Assembly (NCBI GenBank): GCA_023415475.1
Contig: JAEZKL010000028.1
Location: 1 to 59,904, forward strand
Source: Bacillota bacterium
Lineage (GTDB): Bacteria; Bacillota; Clostridia; Lachnospirales; Lachnospiraceae
Direction of reading: 5' to 3'
Length of the DNA stretch: 59,904 bases
Each line of letters opens with the position of its first letter. Within the stretch, counting starts at the first letter, position 1. Both the position numbers and the translations under genes were made by a program. Positions 34,513 through 43,010 of the stretch are shown here, piece after piece. Below the pieces are notes generated by a model. That model was not told the origin of the DNA and ran no database searches. It saw nothing but the letters and a program-made list of their open reading frames with translations.

Positions 34513-34915
34513 ATAAACAGAGAAGATAAAAAATTACAGCTTAGACAGCTAATTTGATTGAAAGGAATGAGTCCATTGAAAAAATAATTTGAATGCTTAT
34601 CATGGTAATAACCCTTATTTTTTATAAGGGATTACAATAGATGTAATAAAAATATTGAGGAAAGGATGGTACAAACCACCGAAAACGTTAGTGTAACACC
34701 TTAAACAAAATATAAAAGAAAGGACGGTACAGACCACCAAACACATTAGTTGGAACACCTCAAGCAGATTTTAGGTTGGTACAAGACCACCAAAGGCTTT
34801 GCGATATAGTTCAAAGCAATTCTGAAGATGAGATGGCATGTACCACGAAAACATGAATTATAATTTAATATTATAGGGAGTATCTATCGAAAAAATAGAT
34901 ACTCTCTTTTCTTTT
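34513..34915 (+). ncRNA. Candidate structured ncRNA of about 400 nt with GGUAC/ACCACC hairpin repeats
   Basis: The region from the promoter to the terminator has no credible protein frame. It contains four related hairpins: GGATGGTACAAACCACC (34664-34680), GGACGGTACAGACCACC (34722-34738), GGTTGGTACAAGACCACC (34774-34791) and GGCATGTACC (34835-34844). The first three keep a GG-N-N-GGU / ACC-N-CC stem with an ACA-type loop. After the first two comes AACACCT. An AT-rich hairpin CCCTTAT/ATAAGGG lies at 34612-34630. The RNA ends at a strong terminator. I do not recognise an Rfam family; it is not tmRNA, RNase P, SRP or 6S by any hallmark I could see. Confidence 0.6.
34878..34915 (+). terminator. 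Strong terminator of the candidate ncRNA
   Basis: GAGTATCTAT pairs perfectly with ATAGATACTC around a 7-base loop, followed by TCTTTTCTTTT. Confidence 0.93.
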
Positions 34916-35088
34916 ATAATAAGGTTTTTGCATAGTTACCCTTGTTCATTTTGGTAAACAAAAGTATATATCGCATTACCTATCCCTGAAAAATGTAACA
35001 AAAAGGTTGAAAAGTATTAAATTATTTAACACATTTATTGCTTCCTGTGGTATAATTATCAGATACAATTCAGGAAAGGTGTGCGTAT

Positions 35089-38000
35089 ATGATTCAGATT
35101 TCGCGTACAGGAATACGCAACTTAGCTTCGGATGATACGATATATGCTCGTGGGCTACAATATTATAAGGATAACCGGATAGTGAATGCGACTTATTCTA
35201 ATACCAATAAGCAGTATCGTCTGACCGTTCGGGGTAATTATAATTATTCTGTTATGATTGATGAACAGGAGGATGGCTCCTTTGATTATAGCTGTAATTG
35301 TCCCTCTCGGTTAAAGGACCAGGGGGCTTGTAAGCATGTCGTGGCAGCCTTATTGTTCGTGTTGAAATATCAGGAGCGTTCCTTGCTTAATGAATCCAAG
35401 AGTCCCGGAGAGCGCAAGGTAATGCAGCTGCTAGATTATTTTATGTCTCAGGAGGACAGCGTATTAGTCGGAGAGACCTTTGGGCTAGAGGTTATAATTA
35501 GTATCCCTTCTATTCTTAAGGGAGAGAATGCAAGAGCTATGGTATCGCTTCGAGGTGGAAGCACTCGTAAATATAAAATACAGACAATTAAAAAATTTCT
35601 TTCTGATATCTATCATAAGGAGAACTTTGCTATCGGTAAGGAGTTCAAATACGTGAGTGGGGAGAGTACCTTTGATGCGATCTCTCTGGAGCTGCTGGAT
35701 TATCTTCTTGGAATTTATGAGATACAGGAGGTCATAGACAGCACCCATTTCTCCAAGATATTCTCGAAATCGCAGATATATATTACGAAGAATATGCTGG
35801 TGAAGCTGCTAGATATTCAGGATGGATCCCCCTTTGTATTGGAACTGTACGGTAAGGTGTATACCGATGTGGTATTCATTAAGGGAAATCCAAAGATATC
35901 CTATCAGCTGTCAATGGATGAGGATTCTGTCTCGATTGATTATCAGGGCAAGGAAGCTGTATTCCCTCTGACGGAGACCGGTGAGCTTCTGTATTACGAC
36001 GGTGCAATCTATATGCCGGATAAGAAGTTTATCCGCAATTATAAACCCTTCTATAATAGTCTTGGTAAGGACAAGGAGCCGTTAACCTTCCGGGGAGACT
36101 TAAAAACCAATTTCTTGGAATATGTACTTCCACGAATTAGTGAGACAATGCTTTTGGATATTCCGGAGGAGCTGAAGAGCAGGTATATTACCTGTGATAT
36201 GGAGGCAAAGCTTTATTTTGATAAACATAAGTCCGGCATTAAAGCCGAGTTAAAATATAGATACGGTGATTATGAATTCAATTCATTTGGTAATGCGGCA
36301 GCCGGCTCTTACATCGTGGTTCGTCAGCGGGAGAAGGAGGATGAAATCATATCTGACCTTCTAAAGCAGGGCTTTGTACCTTATAAGAACTTTTATCTGC
36401 TGAAGGATGAGGACAAGATCTATGAATTTCTGTCCGGCAGGGTGATGGATTTAGAGGATAAGGCGACTTTGTTCTATTCTGAAGATTTTAGAAGGCTTGG
36501 TATCCGTGCTCCGGGAAGCTTCAAGGCCGGTGTCCGTATGAATTCCGAATTCAATATGCTGGAGCTTGATTTGTCCTTTGATGAGGTACCAAAGGAGGAA
36601 TTGAAGGAATTACTGCATTCCTATCAGGTGAAGAAGAAGTATTATCGTCTGAAGAACGGCAGCTTCATCAATCTTGAGGATAAGGCCATCAATGAAGTAT
36701 CCCATATATTAAGCTCCTTAAACGTCAAGGATAAAAATATCCGAGAGGATGTCATGCTATTGGAAAAGCAGCATGCCTTATATCTGGAGAAAGCATTTTC
36801 TGATCAGGAGTTTGTCTTTGAACGAGACAGAGATTTTATGGCCTTGACGGAAAAGATACTGAATCCTGCAAGAACCGAGCATAAACTTCCGGAAGGAATA
36901 CTGGCTGAACTGCGTCAGTATCAGATAACCGGATTCAAATGGTTAAAAACCTTAGCTGAGAATGATCTTGGCGGTATTCTGGCAGACGATATGGGTCTTG
37001 GTAAGACACTGCAATCCATCGTGTATATCACATCCAGTATTCACGAGGATCCAAAATCGCATCATATGATTGTGTGCCCTACATCCCTGATCTATAACTG
37101 GCAGGATGAAATTGAGAATTTTTCACCCGGTTTAAAAGCTTTAGTGGTAACCGGTGCCCCGGCAGAACGACAAGAAGCAATTGAGAAATATAAAGATTAC
37201 GATGTCTTGATCACCTCATATCCCTTAATCAGAAGAGACATCGCCCTGTATGAGAAGCTGGAATTCCATACCGTGTTTATTGATGAAGCACAGTATATCA
37301 AGAACGATTCCTCCCTAAATGCAAAATCGGTAAAGCGGTTACGTGCAAAGCATCGCTTTGCTCTAACCGGTACTCCAATTGAGAACAGCTTATCCGAGTT
37401 ATGGTCCATCTTTGATTTCATTATGCCGGAATACCTCTTTTCTCATTCCCGTTTTGTAGAGCTGTATGAGAAGCCAATCCTGAAGGAGGATATGCAGGCG
37501 CTGAGTGATCTGCATCAGCATATTGAACCCTTTATCCTGCGCCGTATGAAGAAGGATGTATTAACGGAGCTTCCGGATAAATATGAGACCAAGATGCTTA
37601 CCGACCTTTCGGAAGGGCAGAAGCTTGTTTATATGTCCTTTCTGGAGAATATCCGCAGTGAATTGCATTCCGAGATTGAAGAAAATGGTGTGGAGAAAAA
37701 CAGAATTAAGATACTTGCAGCGCTCACCCGACTTCGTCAAATCTGCTGTCATCCCTCGACCTTTCTTGATAATTATCAGGGAGGAAGCGGTAAGCTGGAG
37801 CTGTTAATGGAGCTTATTCCGGAAGCAATTACCAACGATCATCGCATCCTGGTATTCTCCCAGTTTACTTCAATGCTTCGTATTATTGAGGGAGAGCTTA
37901 AGGATCTGGATATTCCTTATTTCTACCTGGAAGGCTCCACAGCAACCCAGGACCGCAATGAGTATGTGAAACGGTTTAATCAGGGAGAGGGAAAGGTATT

Positions 38001-38301
38001 CCTGATCTCCTTAAAGGCAGGCGGAACCGGACTCAATCTGACCGGTGCTGATACCGTAATCCATTATGATCCCTGGTGGAACCCGGCGGTTGAGGATCAG
38101 GCAACGGATCGTGCTTACCGTATCGGACAGCAGAATAAGGTTCATGTTATGAAGCTGATCACGAAGGGTACCATTGAGGAGAAGATATTTAAGCTGCAAC
38201 GAAAGAAGAAGGAGTTATCGGACTCCATCATCAGCTCCAAGGAGGTATTTATCAACTCCTTATCGAAGGAAGAGTTGGAGGAATTGTTTGCACCGATGTA
38301 A
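35089..38301 (+). CDS. SWIM zinc-finger SNF2-family helicase
   Basis: 1070 residues. The N-terminal SWIM finger is CNCPSRLKDQGACKH near residues 65-79 (CxCx(n)CxH). A long middle region (about 120-610) is the helicase-associated domain of bacterial SNF2 proteins. The motor follows: Walker A in DDMGLGKTLQS near residue 632, the DEAQ box VFIDEAQYIKND, ALTGTPIENSLSELW, and the C-terminal lobe with ILVFSQFTSML, GGTGLNLTGADTVI and QATDRAYRIGQ. Such proteins remodel nucleic-acid-protein complexes in the cytoplasm; many are housekeeping in Clostridia. All motor motifs are complete. The start has an AGGAAAGGTG SD. Confidence 0.95.
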   Translation: MIQISRTGIRNLASDDTIYARGLQYYKDNRIVNATYSNTNKQYRLTVRGNYNYSVMIDEQEDGSFDYSCNCPSRLKDQGACKHVVAALLFVLKYQERSLLNESKSPGERKVMQLLDYFMSQEDSVLVGETFGLEVIISIPSILKGENARAMVSLRGGSTRKYKIQTIKKFLSDIYHKENFAIGKEFKYVSGESTFDAISLELLDYLLGIYEIQEVIDSTHFSKIFSKSQIYITKNMLVKLLDIQDGSPFVLELYGKVYTDVVFIKGNPKISYQLSMDEDSVSIDYQGKEAVFPLTETGELLYYDGAIYMPDKKFIRNYKPFYNSLGKDKEPLTFRGDLKTNFLEYVLPRISETMLLDIPEELKSRYITCDMEAKLYFDKHKSGIKAELKYRYGDYEFNSFGNAAAGSYIVVRQREKEDEIISDLLKQGFVPYKNFYLLKDEDKIYEFLSGRVMDLEDKATLFYSEDFRRLGIRAPGSFKAGVRMNSEFNMLELDLSFDEVPKEELKELLHSYQVKKKYYRLKNGSFINLEDKAINEVSHILSSLNVKDKNIREDVMLLEKQHALYLEKAFSDQEFVFERDRDFMALTEKILNPARTEHKLPEGILAELRQYQITGFKWLKTLAENDLGGILADDMGLGKTLQSIVYITSSIHEDPKSHHMIVCPTSLIYNWQDEIENFSPGLKALVVTGAPAERQEAIEKYKDYDVLITSYPLIRRDIALYEKLEFHTVFIDEAQYIKNDSSLNAKSVKRLRAKHRFALTGTPIENSLSELWSIFDFIMPEYLFSHSRFVELYEKPILKEDMQALSDLHQHIEPFILRRMKKDVLTELPDKYETKMLTDLSEGQKLVYMSFLENIRSELHSEIEENGVEKNRIKILAALTRLRQICCHPSTFLDNYQGGSGKLELLMELIPEAITNDHRILVFSQFTSMLRIIEGELKDLDIPYFYLEGSTATQDRNEYVKRFNQGEGKVFLISLKAGGTGLNLTGADTVIHYDPWWNPAVEDQATDRAYRIGQQNKVHVMKLITKGTIEEKIFKLQRKKKELSDSIISSKEVFINSLSKEELEELFAPM

Positions 38302-38339
38302 TGTTATAACAGAGTGGGCTGGGAAACAGCCACCTAGTA

Positions 38340-38420
38340 AACAGCCCTGATCACTGGGACGCATCGCTGACTGTCGTACTAACACGGTCAACGATGTGGT
38401 ACCAAGAGATCAGGGCTGTT
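38340..38420. repeat. Long hairpin between the helicase and bioY
   Basis: AACAGCCCTGATC (38340-38352) pairs perfectly with GATCAGGGCTGTT (38408-38420). Pairing resumes inside with GCATCG..TGAC and its complement. It lies between convergent genes, so termination of both is likely, although the T-tract is poor. Confidence 0.75.
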
Positions 38421-38502
38421 ATGCTTCAAGGATACTGTTTCGGATAATATAATATAAATGTTTTCGGTTGATGTAGTGCTCCTCCTCGACAGATTACTTT
38501 TA

Positions 38503-39069
38503 TTATTGTTGCTTTATCAAGGCCTTGCGGATTAGCAGGCTGACAGAGACAGCAAGAATTATCTTTACGATATCAAAGGGTACAAAGGGAAATACACATA
38601 ATGTTAAAGCTACATAGAGTGTCTTACCGGTGATAAGAGTAAACCATAAAGTACCGATGAGATAGCAAAGGAATAGGGATATTGTCATGCCTATGCTTAA
38701 GGAAATGATTCTATGCTTTTTCCCTAGTTGATGAAATAGAGCGGTGACCAATGTCATCACAGGATATGCCATCAGATATCCGCCGGTAGGACCGGTCAGA
38801 TGGGTCAATCCACCCTTAAAGCCTGCAAATACAGGAACTCCGAAGGCTCCTAAGAGAAGATATATTATAGCAGCCAGGAAGGCGTAGCGAGGCTGCAGCA
38901 GAGCACCAATAAGAAAAAGAGCAAATATGGACAGGGTAAAAGGAATCGGCTGGATCGGAATTGATATCTGAGCCATTACACAAAGGATAGCAGTAAACAT
39001 ACCGGTCAAAACCAGATCTCTGGTGCTGATTCTTTGAGCCTTATTTATCGTTGTATTGGATTGATTCAT
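38503..39069 (-). CDS. bioY: Biotin transporter substrate-binding subunit BioY
   Basis: 188 residues with about six membrane helices. The BioY family pattern is clear: ISIPIQPIPFTLSIFALFLIGALL, the loop AGFKGGLTHLTGPTGGYLMAYP, and a closing FVPFDIVKIILAV segment. It captures biotin for ECF transport, alone or with a shared EcfAAT module, none of which is in the window. It sits downstream of birA on the same strand with 138 bases between. Confidence 0.96.
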   Translation of the reverse strand: MNQSNTTINKAQRISTRDLVLTGMFTAILCVMAQISIPIQPIPFTLSIFALFLIGALLQPRYAFLAAIIYLLLGAFGVPVFAGFKGGLTHLTGPTGGYLMAYPVMTLVTALFHQLGKKHRIISLSIGMTISLFLCYLIGTLWFTLITGKTLYVALTLCVFPFVPFDIVKIILAVSVSLLIRKALIKQQ

Positions 39070-39081
39070 ATTATAATCTCT

Positions 39082-39119
39082 GTATCAAAGGATAGTTAAG
39101 CATTGTAGCTTTTTGATAC
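39082..39119 (-). promoter_or_regulatory. Hairpin just upstream of bioY
   Basis: GTATCAAA (39082-39089) pairs with TTTGATAC (39112-39119), with a smaller inner pairing, ending 13 bases before the bioY start. It may shield the weak SD or end a birA read-through transcript. Confidence 0.4.
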
Positions 39120-39207
39120 TTTTCCTTTCATGTTTTTATAGAATTGATTTTACCTATTGGATATACAATCGGTCTACAGGAATATAGTAAAACTTCTTTT
39201 ATAAATC

Positions 39208-40185
39208 TCATCCTTTTGCACGAACACTTACTTCACCGGAATTCAGAGCTTCCACGGTTCCGTCCTCATATTCCACGACAAGTCTCGCCCGATCATCGAT
39301 ATCAATTGCTTTCGCATAGATAGTCTCCTTGCTCTTAAGTACGAGAATATCTCTGCCAATCAAAAAGGAGCGTCTTCGATATTCGTCAAGATAAGCCTTA
39401 TCCGTTAAGGTATTCATGCATTTTGCCATATTATTAAGAACCTCAGCAACCAGGATAGAGGTGATGGGTGTGCCCGTTGGCTTCTCTTGAAACAGAGAAC
39501 CAGCTACATGGTTAATCTCCTGGGGAAAGTCCTGTGTCTCGATATTGATACCAATTCCTACGATGGCGTATTCAAGGCTTCCGCTCTCAAAATTCAAGGA
39601 GGCTTCGGTCAGGATGCCGCATACTTTTTTCTCACCGAGATAGATATCATTTACCCATTTAATCCCGGATTTTACTCCGGCAATTGCTTCAATGGCTTGT
39701 GAGACAGCCACAGCGGTGGCAGTTGTGATCAGAAGAGAATCCTCCAGCTTAAGCTTTGGCCTGAGTATGATAGAAAAATAGATTCCCGAAGAGGACGGCG
39801 AATAGAAGCTACGTCCCATACGTCCGCGACCCTCGGTCTGTTCCAGAGCAATCAGAACCGTACCTTCCGCAGCACCCCTGGCAGCCATTTCCTTGGCAAT
39901 TGTATTAGTTGAGGTTACCCGTTGCCTGACCTCCAGCTTAAAATCCTTTGCGGCTCCCTTCAGATAGGGATGAATGCTTTCTGCTGATACGATATCATTC
40001 TCAGTCTGGAGACAATATCCCTTATTCGTTACCGCTGTGATATAATAGCCTTCCTTCTGTAAGGTTTTGATGGCCTTCCAGACAGCACTTCGGGTGACGT
40101 ACAGTTCACCAGCCAGCTTCGCGCCGTTCACCGTATTTCCCCGGTTTTCCTCTAATATTTTGAGTATCTGATTTTTTAGTTCCAT
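39208..40185 (-). CDS. birA: Bifunctional biotin ligase / biotin repressor
   Basis: 325 residues from the ATG at 40185, the start matching the usual length; the open frame upstream was rejected as noncoding. N-terminal winged HTH (NTVNGAKLAGELYVTRSAVWKAIKTLQKEGY), then the biotin-protein ligase core with the biotinyl-AMP loop GRGRMGRSFYSP near residue 120, KWVNDIYLGEKKVCGIL, and a C-terminal SH3-like domain. It biotinylates acceptor proteins and, with the HTH present, represses biotin genes. A palindrome overlaps its own promoter. Confidence 0.97.
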   Translation of the reverse strand: MELKNQILKILEENRGNTVNGAKLAGELYVTRSAVWKAIKTLQKEGYYITAVTNKGYCLQTENDIVSAESIHPYLKGAAKDFKLEVRQRVTSTNTIAKEMAARGAAEGTVLIALEQTEGRGRMGRSFYSPSSSGIYFSIILRPKLKLEDSLLITTATAVAVSQAIEAIAGVKSGIKWVNDIYLGEKKVCGILTEASLNFESGSLEYAIVGIGINIETQDFPQEINHVAGSLFQEKPTGTPITSILVAEVLNNMAKCMNTLTDKAYLDEYRRRSFLIGRDILVLKSKETIYAKAIDIDDRARLVVEYEDGTVEALNSGEVSVRAKG

Positions 40186-40216
40186 ATGTTTCGTCCTTAT
40201 CATATATGATGTGATT

Positions 40217-40244
40217 AGTATACCATAGAAAGCAATATTGTCAA
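40217..40244 (-). promoter_or_regulatory. birA promoter
   Basis: On the minus strand TTGACA (40244-40239) and TATACT (40222-40217) with a 16-base spacer, giving a leader of roughly 25 bases. Confidence 0.65.
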
Positions 40245-40270
40245 CTGGTGTAAGGGCAAGAGTTGACAAT
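40237..40270. promoter_or_regulatory. Putative BirA operator overlapping the birA -35 box
   Basis: ATTGTCAACT (40237-40246) and AGTTGACAAT (40261-40270) form a perfect 10-bp palindrome separated by 14 bases. The form TTGTNAAC-N15-16-GTTNACAA is that of the known biotin operator. The inner half-site contains the -35 of the birA promoter, so binding should block transcription (autorepression). Confidence 0.75.
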
Positions 40271-40282
40271 CGGAAGAAAGAA

Positions 40283-40328
40283 AAAAGTAGAACCAGAGAA
40301 TGACATCTTCATCTCTGGTTCTACTTTT
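40283..40328. terminator. Bidirectional terminator downstream of the zinc-ribbon gene
   Basis: AAAAGTAGAACCAGAGA (40283-40299) pairs perfectly with TCTCTGGTTCTACTTTT (40312-40328), with A and T tracts at the ends. Confidence 0.92.
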
Positions 40329-40336
40329 GTGTATAG

Positions 40337-41296
40337 TTAGAAATTATTATTGTAATATTCCTCTACCAGACGGTCTAAGTAGGAGAGGTTCTGCTTGCCG
40401 AAATTATTGATTAACAGCTCCTTGATCGTATCGGTCATCTTGATGTAATTCAATTCCTCGGATACGCTGTCATTATGGATGGAAGCTAAATATTCCTCTG
40501 TGATATTATCCTTCAGCCATGCATTGATATCATCGGTCAGCTTGTTCTCGGTAGCAATCTCGTCACGAATTTTCTGTGCTTTTTGCTTCGTACTGAAAGC
40601 AACATAGAGAAAGGAGAGAAACAGAGCTCCCATGACGGTGTTTGGCAACCAACCGTTGAGGACGGTTAAGATACCGGCCATATTGAGTATCACGAAGACC
40701 AAGCCTACTACACCAAAGAACAGGAAGATCCATACGGTACCGGCAAGATCCTTATAACGGTCTGCCTTGAAGACATAAGCACCTTTTTCAATACCTTCGT
40801 CTTCAGCCTCCTCTGCGGGATCAATGTCGTCCTCCGTCTCACCTTCTTCAGAGTGTTGGGGTACGTATTCATCCGCCAGTACTTCAACCATAGGATCCGG
40901 GGCGAGGGCGGAAGTGATTACTTCCTCGAAAGCTTCTTCACCGGTTCCCGATTCTTCCTCTGAATTATTCAATTCATTATCCTTATAGATACCATTCGCG
41001 ATATTTTCCCGCTCCACAAAATAGAAGGCCTGATATAGCTTCCTTGCCTCTTTTTCCATTCTGGGTGGAATATTGACGAGATAAACCTCATTCTCCTCGC
41101 TATAGGACATCTCAGAGGGAAGATTCGAATATTTGAAATAACTAACGAGTTTTTCAGCTATTTTTTTATCTTCCGCTTGAAAGAACGGAACCAGTTCAAC
41201 TTCTTCCTCTAAGCTGTCTACCAATGCTACGCCACAATCGGAACATTCCGTATAACCTTCCTGATACTCTGCATTACAATTTGGACACCAAGGCAT
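40337..41296 (-). CDS. Zinc-ribbon membrane protein of unknown function
   Basis: 319 residues from the ATG at 41296 (GGAG SD). The N-terminus is a zinc ribbon, PWCPNCNAEYQEGYTECSDCG, with two CxxC knuckles. Residues about 35-85 resemble a DUF2007-like signal-transducing segment (LVPFFQAEDKKIAEKLVSYF). A very acidic linker (about 95-170) is followed by two membrane helices (about 185-207 and 217-235) and a charged C-terminal tail. Members are common in Lachnospiraceae; no function is known. It is co-oriented with tyrS. Confidence 0.75.
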   Translation of the reverse strand: MPWCPNCNAEYQEGYTECSDCGVALVDSLEEEVELVPFFQAEDKKIAEKLVSYFKYSNLPSEMSYSEENEVYLVNIPPRMEKEARKLYQAFYFVERENIANGIYKDNELNNSEEESGTGEEAFEEVITSALAPDPMVEVLADEYVPQHSEEGETEDDIDPAEEAEDEGIEKGAYVFKADRYKDLAGTVWIFLFFGVVGLVFVILNMAGILTVLNGWLPNTVMGALFLSFLYVAFSTKQKAQKIRDEIATENKLTDDINAWLKDNITEEYLASIHNDSVSEELNYIKMTDTIKELLINNFGKQNLSYLDRLVEEYYNNNF

Positions 41297-41348
41297 GATT
41301 TCAACTCCATTCTTATTTGTATTGAAGTGCATTAATCCTACTTATCTA

Positions 41349-41388
41349 CGAATAGTGTGAAAATCGATTTATATTTTCACATTATTCG
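41349..41388. repeat. GTGTGAAAAT hairpin at the end of tyrS
   Basis: CGAATA-GTGTGAAAAT faces ATTTTCACAT-TATTCG; the right arm contains the tyrS stop codon. The same GTGTGAAAAT/ATTTTCAC core recurs at 43961 and 47580. Confidence 0.65.
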
Positions 41389-42614
41389 GCCATGAAACGA
41401 TGGAAGGCCTTTTTGCCCTTACGAACGAGTAATGCACCATCCCCATCGAAATCTTTATTTGTAAACACAGCAGCAAAGTCGGTAACCTTGACATCATTTA
41501 CGGTTACACCACCCTGTTCGATATTACGTCTTGCATCGGAGCGGGAGGTAGCAAGCTTTGCATCACACATCATAGTAATCAGATCAATTCCCTCTGTAAA
41601 TCTTGCTGTAGGATAAGTGGTAGTCGGTATATCCTCTGATTTCATACCACCGCCGAATAGAGCCCTTGCAGCTTCCTGTGCCTTTGCCGCTTCTTCTTCA
41701 CCGTGAACAATCTTGGTGATCTCGAAGGCCAGTACTTCTTTGGCATGATTGATTTCGGCATCCTTTAAAGCACCGAGTCTTCTAACCTCATCCATCGGAA
41801 GGAATGTTAGTAGACCTAAGCATTCCTCTACCTTAACATCCTCAATATTTCTCCAGTACTGATAGAATTCATAAGGAGTTGTCTTATTCGGATCCAACCA
41901 TACAGCACCCTTCATGGTCTTACCCATCTTGATGCCCTCGCTGGTGGTCAACAGCTTAAAGGTTAAGCCAAATGCAGGCTTTTGCTCCTTACGACGAATC
42001 AAGTCAACACCGCCGAGGATATTGGACCATTGATCGTTTCCACCAAGCTGAAGAGAACAGCCATATAATTTATTCAGCTTCCAGAAATCATAGGATTGCA
42101 TCAGCATATAGTTAAACTCGAAGAAGGTAAGTCCCTTTTCCATACGCTGCTTGTAGCAATCTGCAGTCAGCATCTTATTTACGGAGAAATGAATACCGAT
42201 CTCTCTTAAGAACTCCACATAATTTAAATCCAATAGCCAGTCGGCATTATTCGCAACAATGGCATTACCATTCTCAAAATTAATAAACTTTGAGAGCTGC
42301 TTCTGGAAGCAGTCGGCATTGTGCTGGATGGTTTCAATTGTCATAAGGGTTCTCATATCGGATTTGCCGGTAGGATCACCGATCATTGTAGTACCTCCGC
42401 CTAAGAGGGCAATCGGTTTATGTCCGGCACGCTGCATATGCATCATAGCCATAACGGTTAGAAAATGCCCTGCGGTTAAACTGTCTGCTGTCGCATCGAA
42501 GCCTATATAAAAGGTCACGGATTCCTTTCCCAATAATTCTCGTACCTCAGCCTCATGGGTGCATTGTTCGATAAACCCACGTTCCTCTAATATGTCATAA
42601 ACATTAGTAGACAT
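41382..42614 (-). CDS. tyrS: Tyrosyl-tRNA synthetase
   Basis: 410 residues, the usual bacterial length. Class I core: YIGFDATADSLTAGHFLTVMAM with the HIGH-like TAGHF, the tyrosine pocket YMLMQSYDFWKL and QLGGNDQWSNI, and the KMSKS-like loop GIKMGKTMKGAVW near residue 230. The C-terminal S4 RNA-binding domain begins near residue 345. It charges tRNA-Tyr. Unlike thrS, no T-box was found upstream; a plain sigma-A promoter lies 70 bases before it. Confidence 0.98.
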   Translation of the reverse strand: MSTNVYDILEERGFIEQCTHEAEVRELLGKESVTFYIGFDATADSLTAGHFLTVMAMMHMQRAGHKPIALLGGGTTMIGDPTGKSDMRTLMTIETIQHNADCFQKQLSKFINFENGNAIVANNADWLLDLNYVEFLREIGIHFSVNKMLTADCYKQRMEKGLTFFEFNYMLMQSYDFWKLNKLYGCSLQLGGNDQWSNILGGVDLIRRKEQKPAFGLTFKLLTTSEGIKMGKTMKGAVWLDPNKTTPYEFYQYWRNIEDVKVEECLGLLTFLPMDEVRRLGALKDAEINHAKEVLAFEITKIVHGEEEAAKAQEAARALFGGGMKSEDIPTTTYPTARFTEGIDLITMMCDAKLATSRSDARRNIEQGGVTVNDVKVTDFAAVFTNKDFDGDGALLVRKGKKAFHRFMAE

Positions 42615-42683
42615 CTGTTTTCCTCCTTAATTCCTACAAGCAGTTCATTATCAAGCTTTGCTTGTCAGTCTTTTACTAAAGAC

Positions 42684-42712
42684 ATTATAAATGATTACCT
42701 TTTATTTTTCAA
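42684..42712 (-). promoter_or_regulatory. tyrS promoter
   Basis: Reading leftwards: TTGAAA (42712-42707), 17 bases, TATAAT (42689-42684). Confidence 0.78.
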
Positions 42713-42788
42713 CAATAGAAAGTATGCGAGGTAAAGTTTTGGGATATGAGATTTGAATAGGCATTATTTGATTTGTCATGAAAAAGCG

Positions 42789-42802
42789 ATGACAATTGTC
42801 AT
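42789..42802. promoter_or_regulatory. 14-bp perfect palindrome upstream of the ABC operon
   Basis: ATGACAATTGTCAT is self-complementary. It lies about 210 bases before the ABC ATPase start in the 42615-43010 gap and could be an operator for the NarL-type regulator of the cluster; this is only a guess. Nothing else was identified in this gap apart from the tyrS promoter. Confidence 0.4.
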
Positions 42803-43010
42803 GGCCATATTGTAACCGGAGTCACTTCTAAAGAAAGGAACAATAGAGTATGCTATATTCAAAAGTTGGGCTTATGAGATGCTGCGATGCAGAATTATAA
42901 AGGATTAATGTGAAAAAAGGCGTCATCCCAATGCGAATTACCATTTGCTTTGAAAGTCAGAGATTTTTTCGCATAAAGCTTGCAGGCTATGAGAAAGGGG
43001 AGGTTATAAT

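Noticed and set aside
34565..34588. Tiny frame (MSPLKK) near the start of the candidate ncRNA
   Set aside because: Six codons, and its SD would overlap the start; more likely chance. A leader peptide cannot be excluded.
34664..34844. GGTAC/ACCACC repeats read as a CRISPR array
   Set aside because: The repeat units are short, imperfect and hairpin-like, spacing is irregular, and there are no cas genes.
34513..34915. CsrA-sponge interpretation of the AAGGATGG and AAGGACGG motifs in the candidate RNA
   Set aside because: The GGA triplets are not clearly in hairpin loops and do not match the full CsrA consensus; no csrA gene is in the window. Left as a possibility only.
42615..42683. Possible T-box upstream of tyrS
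   Set aside because: No T-box core sequence and no terminator; the leader between the promoter and start is only about 70 bases.
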